NCBI RefSeq assembly: GCF_004135975.1
Contig: NZ_CP026538.1
Coordinates: forward strand, 2,046,001-2,110,000
Direction of reading: 5' to 3'
From: Solidesulfovibrio carbinolicus
GTDB lineage: Bacteria > Desulfobacterota > Desulfovibrionia > Desulfovibrionales > Desulfovibrionaceae
DNA length: 64,000 nt
The stretch's first letter is position 1, and each line of letters starts with the position of its first letter. Positions 53,932-63,130 of the stretch are shown one piece after another. The notes beneath the pieces are model-generated. The model saw only the letters and a program-made list of their open reading frames with translations, was not told the origin of the DNA and ran no database searches. Position numbers and translations under genes: made by a program.

Positions 53932-55138
53932 TGGTCACCTGCAGCATGGCCAGGGCTTCGCTTAACCGTCTTTTCAACTCCCGTGGCTCCGGTGCGGTCA
54001 TGATGATCACGCCATGCCGGTCGGCGCCCGAAGCAATGCCGCGCACGACGTCGCCGCGTCGGATAAGCATCTTGAGCCGCAAGACGTCTTCTCGGGCTTC
54101 CAGCAGGTCAATGCCGCTGATTTTTTTGACGATGCCTTCCTGGAGATCGGAAAAGGCGAACAACTGCATCACCGTGGGGGTCCGGCCGGGGTGGTTCGGA
54201 TCGCCGCTTATGGGGAGCAAGGGCGTGCCCAGGCAATCATTGACGTAGACAGACAGGATGTCGATGCCGGAAACATTGGGCACGATGATTTCCGAGGTGA
54301 ACACCCCGCCGCCGCGATTGGCTATTTCCGTCAGGTACACCTCGCCTGCGTCGGTGAGGATGAATTCGCCGTGCAAAAAACCGAAGCCGAAGCCCAGAGC
54401 TGCTGCGGTCCGTTCCAGGGCGGCGCTCGCCTTGTCGTACAAGGCGGGCGGCAATTCTCCAGGATAGGTGATTTCGCCGTCAATGATGGACTGTTTCTGC
54501 GGCAGTTTTGTTTTTGTGGCCACGGCCAGCGTACGGGGACCAAGTCCCTGAAAGACGTAGCCGTCCACGGTCAAATGCCGGCCCTGGATAAAGGTCTCCG
54601 CCAAAACGCCGCGTGAATGGCTGTGGATGAGCGCGTCGTAAAAAGCGGGCGCAACGTCGCTTTCCCGGTCTACCCGATTGACGCCGAAACTGCCGCGATT
54701 GTCCACGGGCTTGATGATCAACGGATAGCCATGTTCGCGGCCGAAACGCAGCACGTCCTGGGCGTCGAGGCAAAGCGTGAAACAGGGACAGGCCAGACCG
54801 GCCTGCCAGCCGAGGGTGCGCTGCAAGAGCTTGCTGTTGCCGATCTGGGCGTCGCGCAGGCTGGGGCCGGGCAGGCCCAGACGCGAGGCGATGACGGCCT
54901 GGGCGAACTGGGAATAGTCGCATTGGTCGGAAATGACGGCGTCAGGCCGGACCTTTTGGGCGAAAAGCAGCAGCCGGGGCAAATCCCGGGGGTCGGCGAC
55001 GAGCAGGTCGTGATAGCGGATGCCTTTGTAGTAGCCGTCGTTGGCATGGACGCCGTAAATTTCCAGATTAAGGGAACCGAGCAAATCCAGAAGCGGTTCC
55101 TGCTCCCAGCCGAGATTGATCGCCAAAACACGTTTCAC
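53909..55138 (-). CDS. ATP-grasp ligase
   Basis: The GTG at 55138 follows GGAGGGGAAAGC and overlaps the neuB stop by four bases. The 409-residue protein shows the ATP-grasp signatures: YPLIIKPVDNRGSFGVNRV (nucleotide loop), AETFIQGRHLTVDGYV and the magnesium site GEFILTDAGEVYLTEIANRGGG. ATP-grasp enzymes join a carboxylate to an amine via an acyl phosphate, or add carboxyl groups. An N-terminal Rossmann-like domain (VLAINLGWEQEPLLDLL) precedes it, as in carbamoyl-phosphate-like and amino-acid ligases. Here it could link an amino or hydroxy acid to the nonulosonate. Substrates not identifiable. Confidence 0.88.
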   Translation of the reverse strand: MKRVLAINLGWEQEPLLDLLGSLNLEIYGVHANDGYYKGIRYHDLLVADPRDLPRLLLFAQKVRPDAVISDQCDYSQFAQAVIASRLGLPGPSLRDAQIGNSKLLQRTLGWQAGLACPCFTLCLDAQDVLRFGREHGYPLIIKPVDNRGSFGVNRVDRESDVAPAFYDALIHSHSRGVLAETFIQGRHLTVDGYVFQGLGPRTLAVATKTKLPQKQSIIDGEITYPGELPPALYDKASAALERTAAALGFGFGFLHGEFILTDAGEVYLTEIANRGGGVFTSEIIVPNVSGIDILSVYVNDCLGTPLLPISGDPNHPGRTPTVMQLFAFSDLQEGIVKKISGIDLLEAREDVLRLKMLIRRGDVVRGIASGADRHGVIIMTAPEPRELKRRLSEALAMLQVTIEKRDAS

Positions 55139-56172
55139 GCTTTCCCCTCCACCATCTCCCAGCGCAGCAGTTCTCCGGCGTCGAGCGGGCCCCTGGCCTG
55201 CATCCGGGCCAGCACCAGCCCCTCTTCGACGCAATCCACGCCCTCGCTATGGCGCTTGTAGTCAAAGTCACCCGGGGCAAAGGCTTGGCCGGCGGCTTTG
55301 GCCACGCGAAGGACCAGCCGGTAGCGGATGGATTCCTTGAAGTCGCTTTCCTCGGTTTCGATGGCCAGGCGCGCCCGGCAGGGCGCGCAAGCCGCTTCCA
55401 CGTCCCGGATGCCGGCCACCAGCGAGGCCAGTTCCGAGGGCTCCAGGGAAAAAAAGGCATCGGGCGTGTCCAGGCCGCGACTTAGGGTGAAATGCTTTTC
55501 GATGACCGCCGCCCCCCGGGCCACGGCCGCAAGGGCCACGGCAATGCCTTGGGTGTGATCGGAAAAGCCCACGGGACATCCGTACAAGGCCCGCAACAGT
55601 TCCATCCGGGCCAAATACGTCCGGTCGGGCGGCGTCGGGTAGATCGCGTTGCAATGCAGGATGGCGTAGTCGTCGTTGCCTGCCCGGCGAAAGGCGTCCA
55701 CCGACGCCTCCAACCCTCCGGGCGTGACCAGGCCGGCGGACATCAGGGTCGGCTTGCCCAGGGCGGCCACCCGGGCGACCAGCTGGGGAAATACGCCGAC
55801 CTGGGCCGAGGCGAGTTTGTACAGGGCGACGTCCACGGATTCCAGAACATCCACGGCCCGCAAATACGTCGGCGTGGACACGAAGAGCACGCCGCGGCGC
55901 TGGCAGGCGGCCTTGAGTTCCCCGTGCCAACGTTCCTCGAAATCGATGTGGGCGTGCAGGGCGCGGACGTTGTCCGCGGGCGCGTAATACAGGGCATTCA
56001 GGTCGATGGACTGGAATTTGACGGCATCCACGCCGCAACGGGCGGCGGCGTCCACGCTTTCCAAGGCCTTGCCGAGGTCCCGGCCATGGTTGGACCCCAC
56101 CTCCGCGATGACAAAGGTCCGGTCTGGACCGATCTCATGGGCGGCGTCTATGCGAATGCGAGCATGCGGCAT
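55135..56172 (-). CDS. neuB: NeuB-family sialate/nonulosonate synthase
   Basis: The 345-residue protein has the NeuB barrel (FVIAEVGSNHG, AVKFQS, TPTYLRAVDVL, LMSAGLVTPGG, LHCNAIYPTPP, GFSDHTQGI, IEKHFTL) and a C-terminal SAF/antifreeze-like domain (from about 285: IRYRLVLRVAKAAGQAF). NeuB enzymes condense phosphoenolpyruvate with an amino-hexose to give a nine-carbon acid such as neuraminic, legionaminic or pseudaminic acid. The exact sugar cannot be told. Start three bases after the radical SAM stop. It is the key enzyme that defines the operon. Confidence 0.95.
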   Translation of the reverse strand: MPHARIRIDAAHEIGPDRTFVIAEVGSNHGRDLGKALESVDAAARCGVDAVKFQSIDLNALYYAPADNVRALHAHIDFEERWHGELKAACQRRGVLFVSTPTYLRAVDVLESVDVALYKLASAQVGVFPQLVARVAALGKPTLMSAGLVTPGGLEASVDAFRRAGNDDYAILHCNAIYPTPPDRTYLARMELLRALYGCPVGFSDHTQGIAVALAAVARGAAVIEKHFTLSRGLDTPDAFFSLEPSELASLVAGIRDVEAACAPCRARLAIETEESDFKESIRYRLVLRVAKAAGQAFAPGDFDYKRHSEGVDCVEEGLVLARMQARGPLDAGELLRWEMVEGKA

Positions 56173-56175
56173 GGG

Positions 56176-57318
56176 TTATATCCCCGAGAGCGCGCCTGAG
56201 GCCTCTGACGCAGCTCGACGCAGATTTTCCATTTTCTCAGGCGTATAAGACGCACAGCCAGCCAGTTGGCTGACGATCAGCCCGTAGGTGACAGGAAAAC
56301 TGCCGTCGAGATAGCCGCGCACGTCGTGGCCTGTCGCCTGGCTCCAGACATTGCAGTCCTGGCAGTTGTACCCAATGGCTTTGAAAAAATCGATGTCCTG
56401 GTAATAAAGCGCCTTGCGCAAGGCGACGGCTGCAGGCGAGTTCACGATCTCGCGCAGCGGTTGTTGCTTGATGTTGCCGATGACGTATTTGCTGGAAAAA
56501 TCGTGCACGCAGGGGTTGACCGCACCGTCGGCATTGACCTTCACGGCTTTCCAGGGATTGGAACACAGCTTCCAGGGCTCCTCCCCCGTCCGGGCCGGAT
56601 GGGCCGTGCCGGAGTCGGTCTGTAGGGACAGCAGGGGGGCTTCGAAATAATTGTCCACCGGCAGCCTTTCCCAATACGCGCGGGATTTCTCCCGCACGGG
56701 GCGGACGGCGTTAGTGAGCACCGAAGCGATGCTGACAAAGATGCCTTTGCGGTATTCCCGGCGCTCCATGTCCAGAAACCGGAGAATCTTGGACAAGGTC
56801 GCCTCGTAACCGCACCCGCCCTTGGGGGAGTTGTAGCTGGCGTTGAAAACGTCGCGGTCTACCGCGTCAAAGGAAATCTGGACTTGATGCGGCCCGGCTT
56901 CGATAAGGGCGCGGGATAGTTTTGCCGTCAGTCGGGTGCCGTTGGTGATGATGCCGACCAGGAGCCCCTTTTGGCGGGCGTGGGCGATCATGGCCGGGGT
57001 GTCCGGGTTGAGCAGGGGTTCGCCATTGCCGGTGCATTGCAGATAGGCCCCGGCGGGAATGCCGTCCACGGCACGTTTGAAATCGTCCAGGGTCAGCGAG
57101 GCGGATTGGCGCGTCATGTTTGGCCTGGCGCAATACACGCAGCGTTTGTTGCAGCGGTTCGTCGGCTCCACGAACACCCGGACCGGCAGATTTTTCAGGG
57201 TGAAAAAAGTGTCTTCGGGTCTTTCCCCGCGTTCCCAGGCCGAGGCCACGTCCGCCAAGGCCACGTAGGCTTTCCCGTAATATTGCATGACTGCCTGGAT
57301 TTTCGCCTTGTCAATCAT
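56176..57318 (-). CDS. Radical SAM enzyme with SPASM-type C-terminal cluster domain
   Basis: The radical SAM CX3CX2C motif is CNKRCVYC with Cys56, Cys60 and Cys63, followed by GNGEPLLN and TNGTRL. The C-terminal region has LCSNPWKAVKVNADGAVNPC and, later, YNCQDCN, giving the cysteines of an auxiliary SPASM/twitch cluster. Such enzymes perform radical oxidation, epimerisation or carbon rearrangement, and many act on sugars or peptides in anaerobes. In this operon it may dehydrate, epimerise or deaminate the sugar, replacing the missing dehydratase/aminotransferase pair. Sixty bases separate it from the PIG-L gene, three from neuB. Confidence 0.9.
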   Translation of the reverse strand: MIDKAKIQAVMQYYGKAYVALADVASAWERGERPEDTFFTLKNLPVRVFVEPTNRCNKRCVYCARPNMTRQSASLTLDDFKRAVDGIPAGAYLQCTGNGEPLLNPDTPAMIAHARQKGLLVGIITNGTRLTAKLSRALIEAGPHQVQISFDAVDRDVFNASYNSPKGGCGYEATLSKILRFLDMERREYRKGIFVSIASVLTNAVRPVREKSRAYWERLPVDNYFEAPLLSLQTDSGTAHPARTGEEPWKLCSNPWKAVKVNADGAVNPCVHDFSSKYVIGNIKQQPLREIVNSPAAVALRKALYYQDIDFFKAIGYNCQDCNVWSQATGHDVRGYLDGSFPVTYGLIVSQLAGCASYTPEKMENLRRAASEASGALSGI

Positions 57319-57378
57319 TGGCTCTCCCGGCCGGCAGCGATGGAAGCCCCCACCCTGGGGGAGTCGTGCGTGGCGTCG

Positions 57379-58098
57379 TTAGGTGACATGGACGGTTCTG
57401 AGCAGCTGGAATGCTTCAGCAAAATGGATGCCAACCGAGCTGCCGCGTACGCCGGCCAACTGGCGCACCGCCTCAGGGGACCGGGGGTGGGGGGAGACGC
57501 CCAATTCCGAGGCATAGCATTGCAGGGCGGCGATCTTGCGATCCAGGGTGGCGGTCGCGTCCACGAACACATTGGGGGCGAACAGGCGGTGGGGAGCGCC
57601 CAAGGTCCGTTCCGTGGAGGAGAGCACCTCGTAGCTGTACAAGTGGCGGGGATAAAACTCGCCGGGATTGGCCCGACAGGCCATGAGCGTGGCTTCGTGC
57701 ACGCGGCCGTGGTCCCAGTTGTAGTCGCCGAAGTGGTGGGTAAACACGATGCCCGGCCGGAGATCGGCCACAAGCTTTTTCAAGCTCTGGGCCAAATCCA
57801 TCAGCGGTACCGTGTCCAGTCGGTTGTCGGGAAAACCCAAGAAAGTTTGTGAGGCGACTCCCAGCGCGGCTCCTGCACGGCCTGCATCGGCTTTAAGGGC
57901 GGCCACCTCGCGCGCGACGGCTTCGCTGGCAATCTCAGCGGCATCATGCCGCGCGGCGGCGCCGGTGGCCGCGAAGACCACATGGACATCCCGGCCCGAC
58001 GCGGTCAGGCGGGCTATCGTGGCCCCGCACCCAAGCGTTTCGTCATCAGGATGGGCGGCGATGACCAAAACGGAGTCCCTTGCATCATGTGCGAACAT
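57379..58098 (-). CDS. PIG-L-family (LmbE-like) N-deacetylase
   Basis: The 239-residue protein has the zinc motif AHPDDE (His16, Asp18/19, Glu20) and the second ligand region HHFGDYNWDH. PIG-L/LmbE enzymes remove acetyl from N-acetyl sugars such as GlcNAc conjugates. Here it could free an amino group on the precursor or product, ready for the GNAT or ATP-grasp enzymes of the same operon. It lies 18 bases after the cytidylyltransferase stop. No signal peptide, so cytoplasmic. Confidence 0.92.
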   Translation of the reverse strand: MFAHDARDSVLVIAAHPDDETLGCGATIARLTASGRDVHVVFAATGAAARHDAAEIASEAVAREVAALKADAGRAGAALGVASQTFLGFPDNRLDTVPLMDLAQSLKKLVADLRPGIVFTHHFGDYNWDHGRVHEATLMACRANPGEFYPRHLYSYEVLSSTERTLGAPHRLFAPNVFVDATATLDRKIAALQCYASELGVSPHPRSPEAVRQLAGVRGSSVGIHFAEAFQLLRTVHVT

Positions 58099-58116
58099 GG
58101 CGTCCTCCGGGCTTTG

Positions 58117-58854
58117 TTACCAAACTGTTATCTCTCCCATGGCGACAAGGGTTCTGTACAGGCATTCGGCCAACGTCCAATCTTCGGGCGTATCGATGTC
58201 CACAACGAGATGGCGCGGCAATCGCACCACGGAAGAACCGGAGTCGAACAGCGACAGGCGGGCAAACGCTTCGGGCGAGCCCCAATAGAATTGGGCTGCG
58301 TCGTGGTAGGCTTCCTCCAGATCCTGGGTCCGGGTCGGCATGAACTCCGGATACAAAGCTGATACCCGGCCCTGGGCATCAAGCCGCAAGGCCCGCTGGA
58401 CCGCCGCAGGAAACGTCGTGACGGAGAAGACGAAGGGACAGTGTCGCTCTTTAAGGATTTCAAAGCCCTTGGTGATATAAAGGGGCGTGGCCAGGGGGGC
58501 CGTGGCATATAAGCAGCAGACATGATCCACGGCTGTTCCCTGCTGCCGAAACCACTCGGCGGCATGAGCCGCCACGGCGTTGGTGCCGGCAAAATCGTCA
58601 GCCAGTCCGGCCGGCCGGAGAAAGGGGGTTTCGCCACCCCACTGTCGGGCCACTGCGGCAATTTCCTTGTCGTCCGTGGACACCACGATATGGTCGAACA
58701 GGCCGGTCGCCCGGGCCGTGGCGATGGAATAGGCGAGGATGGGCTTGCCGCAAAACGGTTTGATGTTTTTGCCAGGAATGCGTTTGCTGCCGCCCCTGGC
58801 GGGAATGACCGCGATAGTGTTGCCTCGGCGAGTCTGGCTGCAGGCATCCGTCAT
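58117..58854 (-). CDS. neuA: Acylneuraminate (pseudaminate-like) cytidylyltransferase
   Basis: The start follows AAGGAAACACGCC; a longer frame of 13 codons is less likely. The CTP-binding signature IPARGGSKRIPGKNIKPFCG is exact for NeuA/PseF enzymes, then VVSTDD, and FYWGSPEAF, with the closing VDIDTPEDW metal site. It activates the nonulosonic acid as the CMP-sugar, the donor for glycosyltransferases. The sequence leans to the PseF-like branch. It is the first gene of the operon, 51 bases downstream of the EamA gene, with which it may or may not be co-transcribed. Confidence 0.93.
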   Translation of the reverse strand: MTDACSQTRRGNTIAVIPARGGSKRIPGKNIKPFCGKPILAYSIATARATGLFDHIVVSTDDKEIAAVARQWGGETPFLRPAGLADDFAGTNAVAAHAAEWFRQQGTAVDHVCCLYATAPLATPLYITKGFEILKERHCPFVFSVTTFPAAVQRALRLDAQGRVSALYPEFMPTRTQDLEEAYHDAAQFYWGSPEAFARLSLFDSGSSVVRLPRHLVVDIDTPEDWTLAECLYRTLVAMGEITVW

Positions 58855-58905
58855 GGCGTGTTTCCTTGTTCGTTCGGCGGCAGGTTGCTGCAAGTCAATT
58901 CCGGC

Positions 58906-59823
58906 CTACACGGTTTTCCCGGGCCGTACGGACAGCAAGCGCACGTCCAGGGTGGCCAGCAGGATGCCCGAGACGATGAGCGCTCCCCCAAGCACGTGGG
59001 CGGCGGTCACGGCCTCGCCAAGCAGCCAGACAGACTCCACGGCCGTCACCACCGGCAGGAAATAATAGACGATGCCGGCCAGCACCGGTCCGATGGAGCC
59101 GATGGCCTTGGTCCACAATGTGTAGGCGGCAAACGAGCAGCCGATGCCGGCGTAGGCCACGCCGGAGAGCACGCGCGGGTTCCAGGACGTGGCCGGTCCG
59201 GCGGCCGCCTCCACGGCCAGGGCCGGCAGCATGAGGACGAGTCCCCAGGCGAAGGTGGCGGCGTTGAAGCCTTCTACGGAGATGCCGGCCGGGCGCTTGC
59301 GCACGAACAGTGAATACAGGGCGAAGCAGGCCGCTCCGGCCAGGGCCCAGAGATCGCCGGGCAGAAAACGAAGGGAGGCGATATGCCCCCAATCGCCGCG
59401 CGAGACCAGTTCTAAAACCCCCATCAGCACGATGGCCACACCCCCCAGGCGGCGCGGGGTCAGCGGCTCGCCGTAAACGATGCGCGAGAGCAGGATGATC
59501 ATGACCGGGGCGGTGGGCACGAGGAGCGCCATGTTGAGGCTCTCGGTGGTCTGGCCGGCCTTGTAGACGAAGGTGTTGAGCAAGGAGACGCCGACCAGGC
59601 CCATGGCGGCCAGATAGCGCCAGTGGCGTTTCATGGCCGGCCAATCGGCCCGCAGCTTGGGCCAGGCAAAGGGCAGGATGCAGGCCAGCGCCAAAAGCCA
59701 GCGCCAGAAATTGAGCTGCACCGGCGGGATTTCCTGGGCGATGCCCCGGGCGACGACGAAATTGCCCGCCCACAGCACGGTGGCGGCCAGAGCGGTGAGA
59801 TAGCCGAGGAAACGGGTGTTCAA
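58906..59823 (-). CDS. EamA/DMT-family transporter
   Basis: The 305-residue protein has about ten membrane spans as two EamA repeats (ALAATVLWAGNFVVARG and GDLWALAGAACFALYSLFVRK, each starting the characteristic WxxN/S pattern). DMT transporters move small metabolites, often amino acids or nucleotide-sugars, across the inner membrane. It precedes the cytidylyltransferase, so could export a product of that pathway, but many such genes are simple neighbours. A 220-base gap with low information separates it from the methyltransferase gene at 60 kb. Confidence 0.88.
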   Translation of the reverse strand: MNTRFLGYLTALAATVLWAGNFVVARGIAQEIPPVQLNFWRWLLALACILPFAWPKLRADWPAMKRHWRYLAAMGLVGVSLLNTFVYKAGQTTESLNMALLVPTAPVMIILLSRIVYGEPLTPRRLGGVAIVLMGVLELVSRGDWGHIASLRFLPGDLWALAGAACFALYSLFVRKRPAGISVEGFNAATFAWGLVLMLPALAVEAAAGPATSWNPRVLSGVAYAGIGCSFAAYTLWTKAIGSIGPVLAGIVYYFLPVVTAVESVWLLGEAVTAAHVLGGALIVSGILLATLDVRLLSVRPGKTV

Positions 59824-60043
59824 GACGGTTGTTCCTTCTGCGGCGAGACGCGGGGACGCAGGCGAGGCAAGGCATTCTCCCTCGGGTCGCGTCCGAGAAA
59901 GCGTCTCTGGCGTTTCCCATACAACAGACGAAACGCCGTGTTTATCAAGGGGCGCGAAACCCGAAAACGTATTAACGACACGCGATGTGTGATAACGGGA
60001 GCAGGTCTGTCCGGCAAGGGAAAGGCCGGGACCTTGGCCGCGC

Positions 60044-60670
60044 TCAGCCCTCCTTGCGGGTCAGCCAAACGGTGTGGCCGCCGCAGTCCGGGTCCTTGGC
60101 GACATGGCCCTCGACGGCGAAACCGTGCCCGGCCAGCAGCCGGCGATAGTCGTCGGGCGACAGGCTGCAATGCCGGAAAGCGACGCCGTCCATGACGCCC
60201 ACGGCCTCGCCGTGGGCGGGGCCGCTGGTGAAAAGCAGCATTCCGCCCGGCCGGAGGTGGGCGCTAAAGACCGGAAACATGGCTCGCTGGTCGTCGTGGG
60301 ACAGGTGGAAAAAACTGTCCCAGGCCATGACCGCGCCGAAGGTCCGGCCAAGGTCCAGGCCGCGCATGTCGCCGACGATCCAGTCCATGGCCGGGAAACG
60401 CTCCCGGCAGGCGGCGATCATGGCCGGCGCGCCGTCGATGCCGGTCACCGGATGGCCGGCGCCCAGGCAAAAGCCGGCCAGGGGTTCGCCCGTGCCGCAG
60501 CCAAGGTCAAGGACGGCCTCGCCCGGAGCGAGGTGGGCCAGCATGGCCCGCAGCCACGGCGCTTCCATGGGCGGATTGGGCGCCGTGCGGGTGGCCGCGA
60601 ACCAGGGCGCGATGCGCTGGTAGGCAGCGCAAATTGCCGTCTGCGGAACGGGCAGATCGGGCGGGATCAT
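60044..60670 (-). CDS. Class I SAM-dependent methyltransferase
   Basis: The 208-residue protein contains motif I VLDLGCGTGEP, motif post-I GIDGAPAMI, DWIVGDMRGLD and the motif IV-like WDSFFHLS. This is the ubiE/Methyltransf_25 type with unknown small-molecule substrate. It is coupled to the M48 peptidase gene by a four-base overlap (its ATG region overlapping the other stop order ATGA at 60667-60670). Not obviously part of the nonulosonate operon. Confidence 0.85.
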   Translation of the reverse strand: MIPPDLPVPQTAICAAYQRIAPWFAATRTAPNPPMEAPWLRAMLAHLAPGEAVLDLGCGTGEPLAGFCLGAGHPVTGIDGAPAMIAACRERFPAMDWIVGDMRGLDLGRTFGAVMAWDSFFHLSHDDQRAMFPVFSAHLRPGGMLLFTSGPAHGEAVGVMDGVAFRHCSLSPDDYRRLLAGHGFAVEGHVAKDPDCGGHTVWLTRKEG

Positions 60671-61440
60671 GACTTCCCCGGGGCTTGGCCTTGGCTTATG
60701 GCCTCAATGTCCTTGCGGATGCGGGCCACGCGTTTTTCGTCGGTCGGGTGGGTGGAGAGGAAGGCGAGCACGGGTTTTGCCCCGCCGGCCCGGCGCATCC
60801 CCTCCCAGAAGGTCACGGCGGCCTGGGGATCGTAGCCGGCCTTGGCCATGAGCGCCAGGCCGATGGCGTCGGCCTCGTATTCGTGCTTGCGGCTGTAGGG
60901 GAGCATGAGTCCCAGGTTGGATCCGTAGCCCCAGACCCGGCCGGCGATGTCGGCGATGCGCGGGTCTTCCTCGCCAAGGGCCAGCTGGAGCAGCGCGCCG
61001 CCCAGACGCGCCCCCATCTCCAGGGTGGCCCGCTCCGCGCCGTGGCGGGCCAGGGCGTGGGCCACCTCGTGGGCCATGACCACGGCCAGCTCATCCTCGC
61101 TTTTGACCTGTTTGAGCAGGCCGCTGTAGACGAAGATTTTGCCGCCGGGCAGACAGAAGGCGTTAATGGCCCGGTCGTTGTCGATGACGTGGAATTCCCA
61201 GTCATAGTCCGGCCGGCCGGACACGGCGGCGATGCGCCGGCCCACGCGTTTCACCAGCTCCTGGGCGGCCGGATCGCGCAACAGCGGCTCGGTGCGCAGG
61301 ATCTGCCGGGCGGCGTTGTAGCCCATGGTCCGTTCCTGGGACTCGGAGATGAGCACGAACTGCTTGCGCTCGGTGACGGGCACGCGGTCGCAGGCGGCAA
61401 GGCAGGAGCAAAGGAGCAGGACGCACACAAGGCGGAGCAT
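60667..61440 (-). CDS. M48-family metalloprotease lipoprotein
   Basis: The N-terminus is a lipoprotein signal with lipobox LAAC (Cys17). The zinc motif is HEVAHALARHG, with the third ligand Glu in YEADAIGLAL. At 257 residues it is the LoiP/YcaL-type periplasmic peptidase that degrades or inspects misassembled outer-membrane proteins. YSRKHEYEAD is typical. The TGA overlaps the methyltransferase ATG. Upstream lies the AspT-type transporter gene, 13 bases away, same strand. Confidence 0.93.
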   Translation of the reverse strand: MLRLVCVLLLCSCLAACDRVPVTERKQFVLISESQERTMGYNAARQILRTEPLLRDPAAQELVKRVGRRIAAVSGRPDYDWEFHVIDNDRAINAFCLPGGKIFVYSGLLKQVKSEDELAVVMAHEVAHALARHGAERATLEMGARLGGALLQLALGEEDPRIADIAGRVWGYGSNLGLMLPYSRKHEYEADAIGLALMAKAGYDPQAAVTFWEGMRRAGGAKPVLAFLSTHPTDEKRVARIRKDIEAISQGQAPGKS

Positions 61441-61453
61441 GGCGTATCCTCCG

Positions 61454-63130
61454 TCAGCCGGAAAAAAGGGTCAGGACGAGCAACTGGCCGGTGACGATAC
61501 GCAAAATCATGGCCAGGGGATAGACCGTGGCGTAGACCGAGGCCGGGGCGTCGCCGCCAAGCATCTGGGAGGCGAAGGCCAGGGCCGGCGGATCGGTCAT
61601 GGCCCCGGCCAAGAGGCCGCAGGACGAGGCGTAGTTGCACTTGAGAAGCATCCTGCCGAAGACGCCGGCGGTCAAAAGCGGCACAAACGTGATGGCCGCG
61701 CCAGCCGCCAGCCAGACCAGCCCCTGGCCCGAACCCACGGCGGCCACGAACCGGCTGCCGGCGGCCAGCCCCACGCAGGACAGAAACAGGCAGATCCCGA
61801 TCTCACGCAAAAGCAGGTTGGCGCTTTGGGGCAGATACCAGACCAACCCGCCGAAGTGGTGCAGGCGCGAGAGCAGGATGGAGGCCAGTAGCGGGCCGCC
61901 GGCCACGCCCAGGCGCACGCAGGTGGGCAGTCCCGGCAGCGGCACGGCAATGCCGCCCAGGACCGCTCCGGCCAGGATGCCGATGAAAATGGGCATGACA
62001 TGGGGCGTGGCCAGCTCCCGGGCGGAGTTGCCCAGGCGCGCCTCGGCAAAGGCCAGGGCCTCGGCCGTGCCCACGCAGCGCACGGTGTCGCCGAAATGCA
62101 GCCCCACGCCTGGGCCTGGGGAAAATTCCGTGCCGGCCCGGGTGATGCGGGTGACGGCCACGTCATTATCCGGGCCAAGGCCCAGGGCCTCCACGGTGCG
62201 GCCCACGGCGGCGGCTCGGGTGACCCGAAACGCGCGCACCTCCACCGGCCCCGGCAGGGCGGGCAGGTCCTGGTCGCTGTCGTGGCCGATCTCCCGGCAC
62301 AGCGCGTCCAGGGACTCGGCCCGGCCCACGGCGTGGACGAGCATCCCCGGGGCCAGCACCGTGTCGGCGCTGACCGGACGCACCACGCCGCCGGTCATGA
62401 CCCGCGAAACCACTGCCCCGCCCTCGGCGATGGCCGGGAGTTCGGCGAGGGGACGGCCAAAGGCGGCGGGCAGGGTCGCCTCGATGGTGCGCGAAGTCAG
62501 CGGCGGGGCGTTTTCGGCTAAAAGCGTTTCGAGCTGGCGTGTTTCGGCCGCCGGGTCGATGCGGAAAATGCGGCGCACGGCCAGCATGGCCAGGATGATG
62601 CCGAAGATGCCAAAGGGGTAGGCCACGGCGTAGCCCAGGCCGGCCTGGCCGACCAGGGCTTCGGCCTGGGCCGGGGCCAGCTCGGCAAAGGCCTGGGAGG
62701 CGGCGGCCAACGAGGGGGTGTTGGTCACGGCCCCGCTGTAGACGCCCACGGCCACCGGCAGGGGGAAAAGCCCGAAAAAATGGAAGGCGGCGGTGAGAGC
62801 GGCTCCGAAAACGACGATGCCCCCGGCCACGAGATTGAGCCGCAGACCCCGGCGGCGCAGGGAATCGACAAACCCCGGCCCGACCTGCATGCCGATGGCG
62901 TAGACGAAAAGGATCAGGCCGAATTCCCGGACAAATTCCAAGATGTGGCGATCCAGGGCCAAGCCGTAGTGGCCGGCGGCCAGACCCGTGAAAAGCACGC
63001 CCCCGACGCCCAGGCGTACCCCGGCCACGGGCAGGCGTCCCAGGGCCAGGCCGGTTGCGGCGACCAGCCCGATGACCACCACGGCCTGGAGCGCCGAGGG
63101 AGCGAGCAAGAGCTGGGTCCAAAGGGCCAT
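61454..63130 (-). CDS. AspT/YidE-type membrane transporter with two TrkA-C domains
   Basis: GGAGGAAAC precedes the ATG at 63130; a far longer frame upstream overlaps fdhE and is not real. The 558-residue protein has two membrane halves, each with the duplicated AspT motif (GxFVYAIGMQVGPGF-like FVYAIGMQVGPGFVDSL and the second LFLSCVGLAAGSRFV), and a central cytosolic part with two RCK/TrkA-C domains (about 200-360), which bind regulatory nucleotides. Relatives exchange aspartate for alanine or move other dicarboxylates. Divergent from fdhE, with 228 bases between them. Confidence 0.88.
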   Translation of the reverse strand: MALWTQLLLAPSALQAVVVIGLVAATGLALGRLPVAGVRLGVGGVLFTGLAAGHYGLALDRHILEFVREFGLILFVYAIGMQVGPGFVDSLRRRGLRLNLVAGGIVVFGAALTAAFHFFGLFPLPVAVGVYSGAVTNTPSLAAASQAFAELAPAQAEALVGQAGLGYAVAYPFGIFGIILAMLAVRRIFRIDPAAETRQLETLLAENAPPLTSRTIEATLPAAFGRPLAELPAIAEGGAVVSRVMTGGVVRPVSADTVLAPGMLVHAVGRAESLDALCREIGHDSDQDLPALPGPVEVRAFRVTRAAAVGRTVEALGLGPDNDVAVTRITRAGTEFSPGPGVGLHFGDTVRCVGTAEALAFAEARLGNSARELATPHVMPIFIGILAGAVLGGIAVPLPGLPTCVRLGVAGGPLLASILLSRLHHFGGLVWYLPQSANLLLREIGICLFLSCVGLAAGSRFVAAVGSGQGLVWLAAGAAITFVPLLTAGVFGRMLLKCNYASSCGLLAGAMTDPPALAFASQMLGGDAPASVYATVYPLAMILRIVTGQLLVLTLFSG

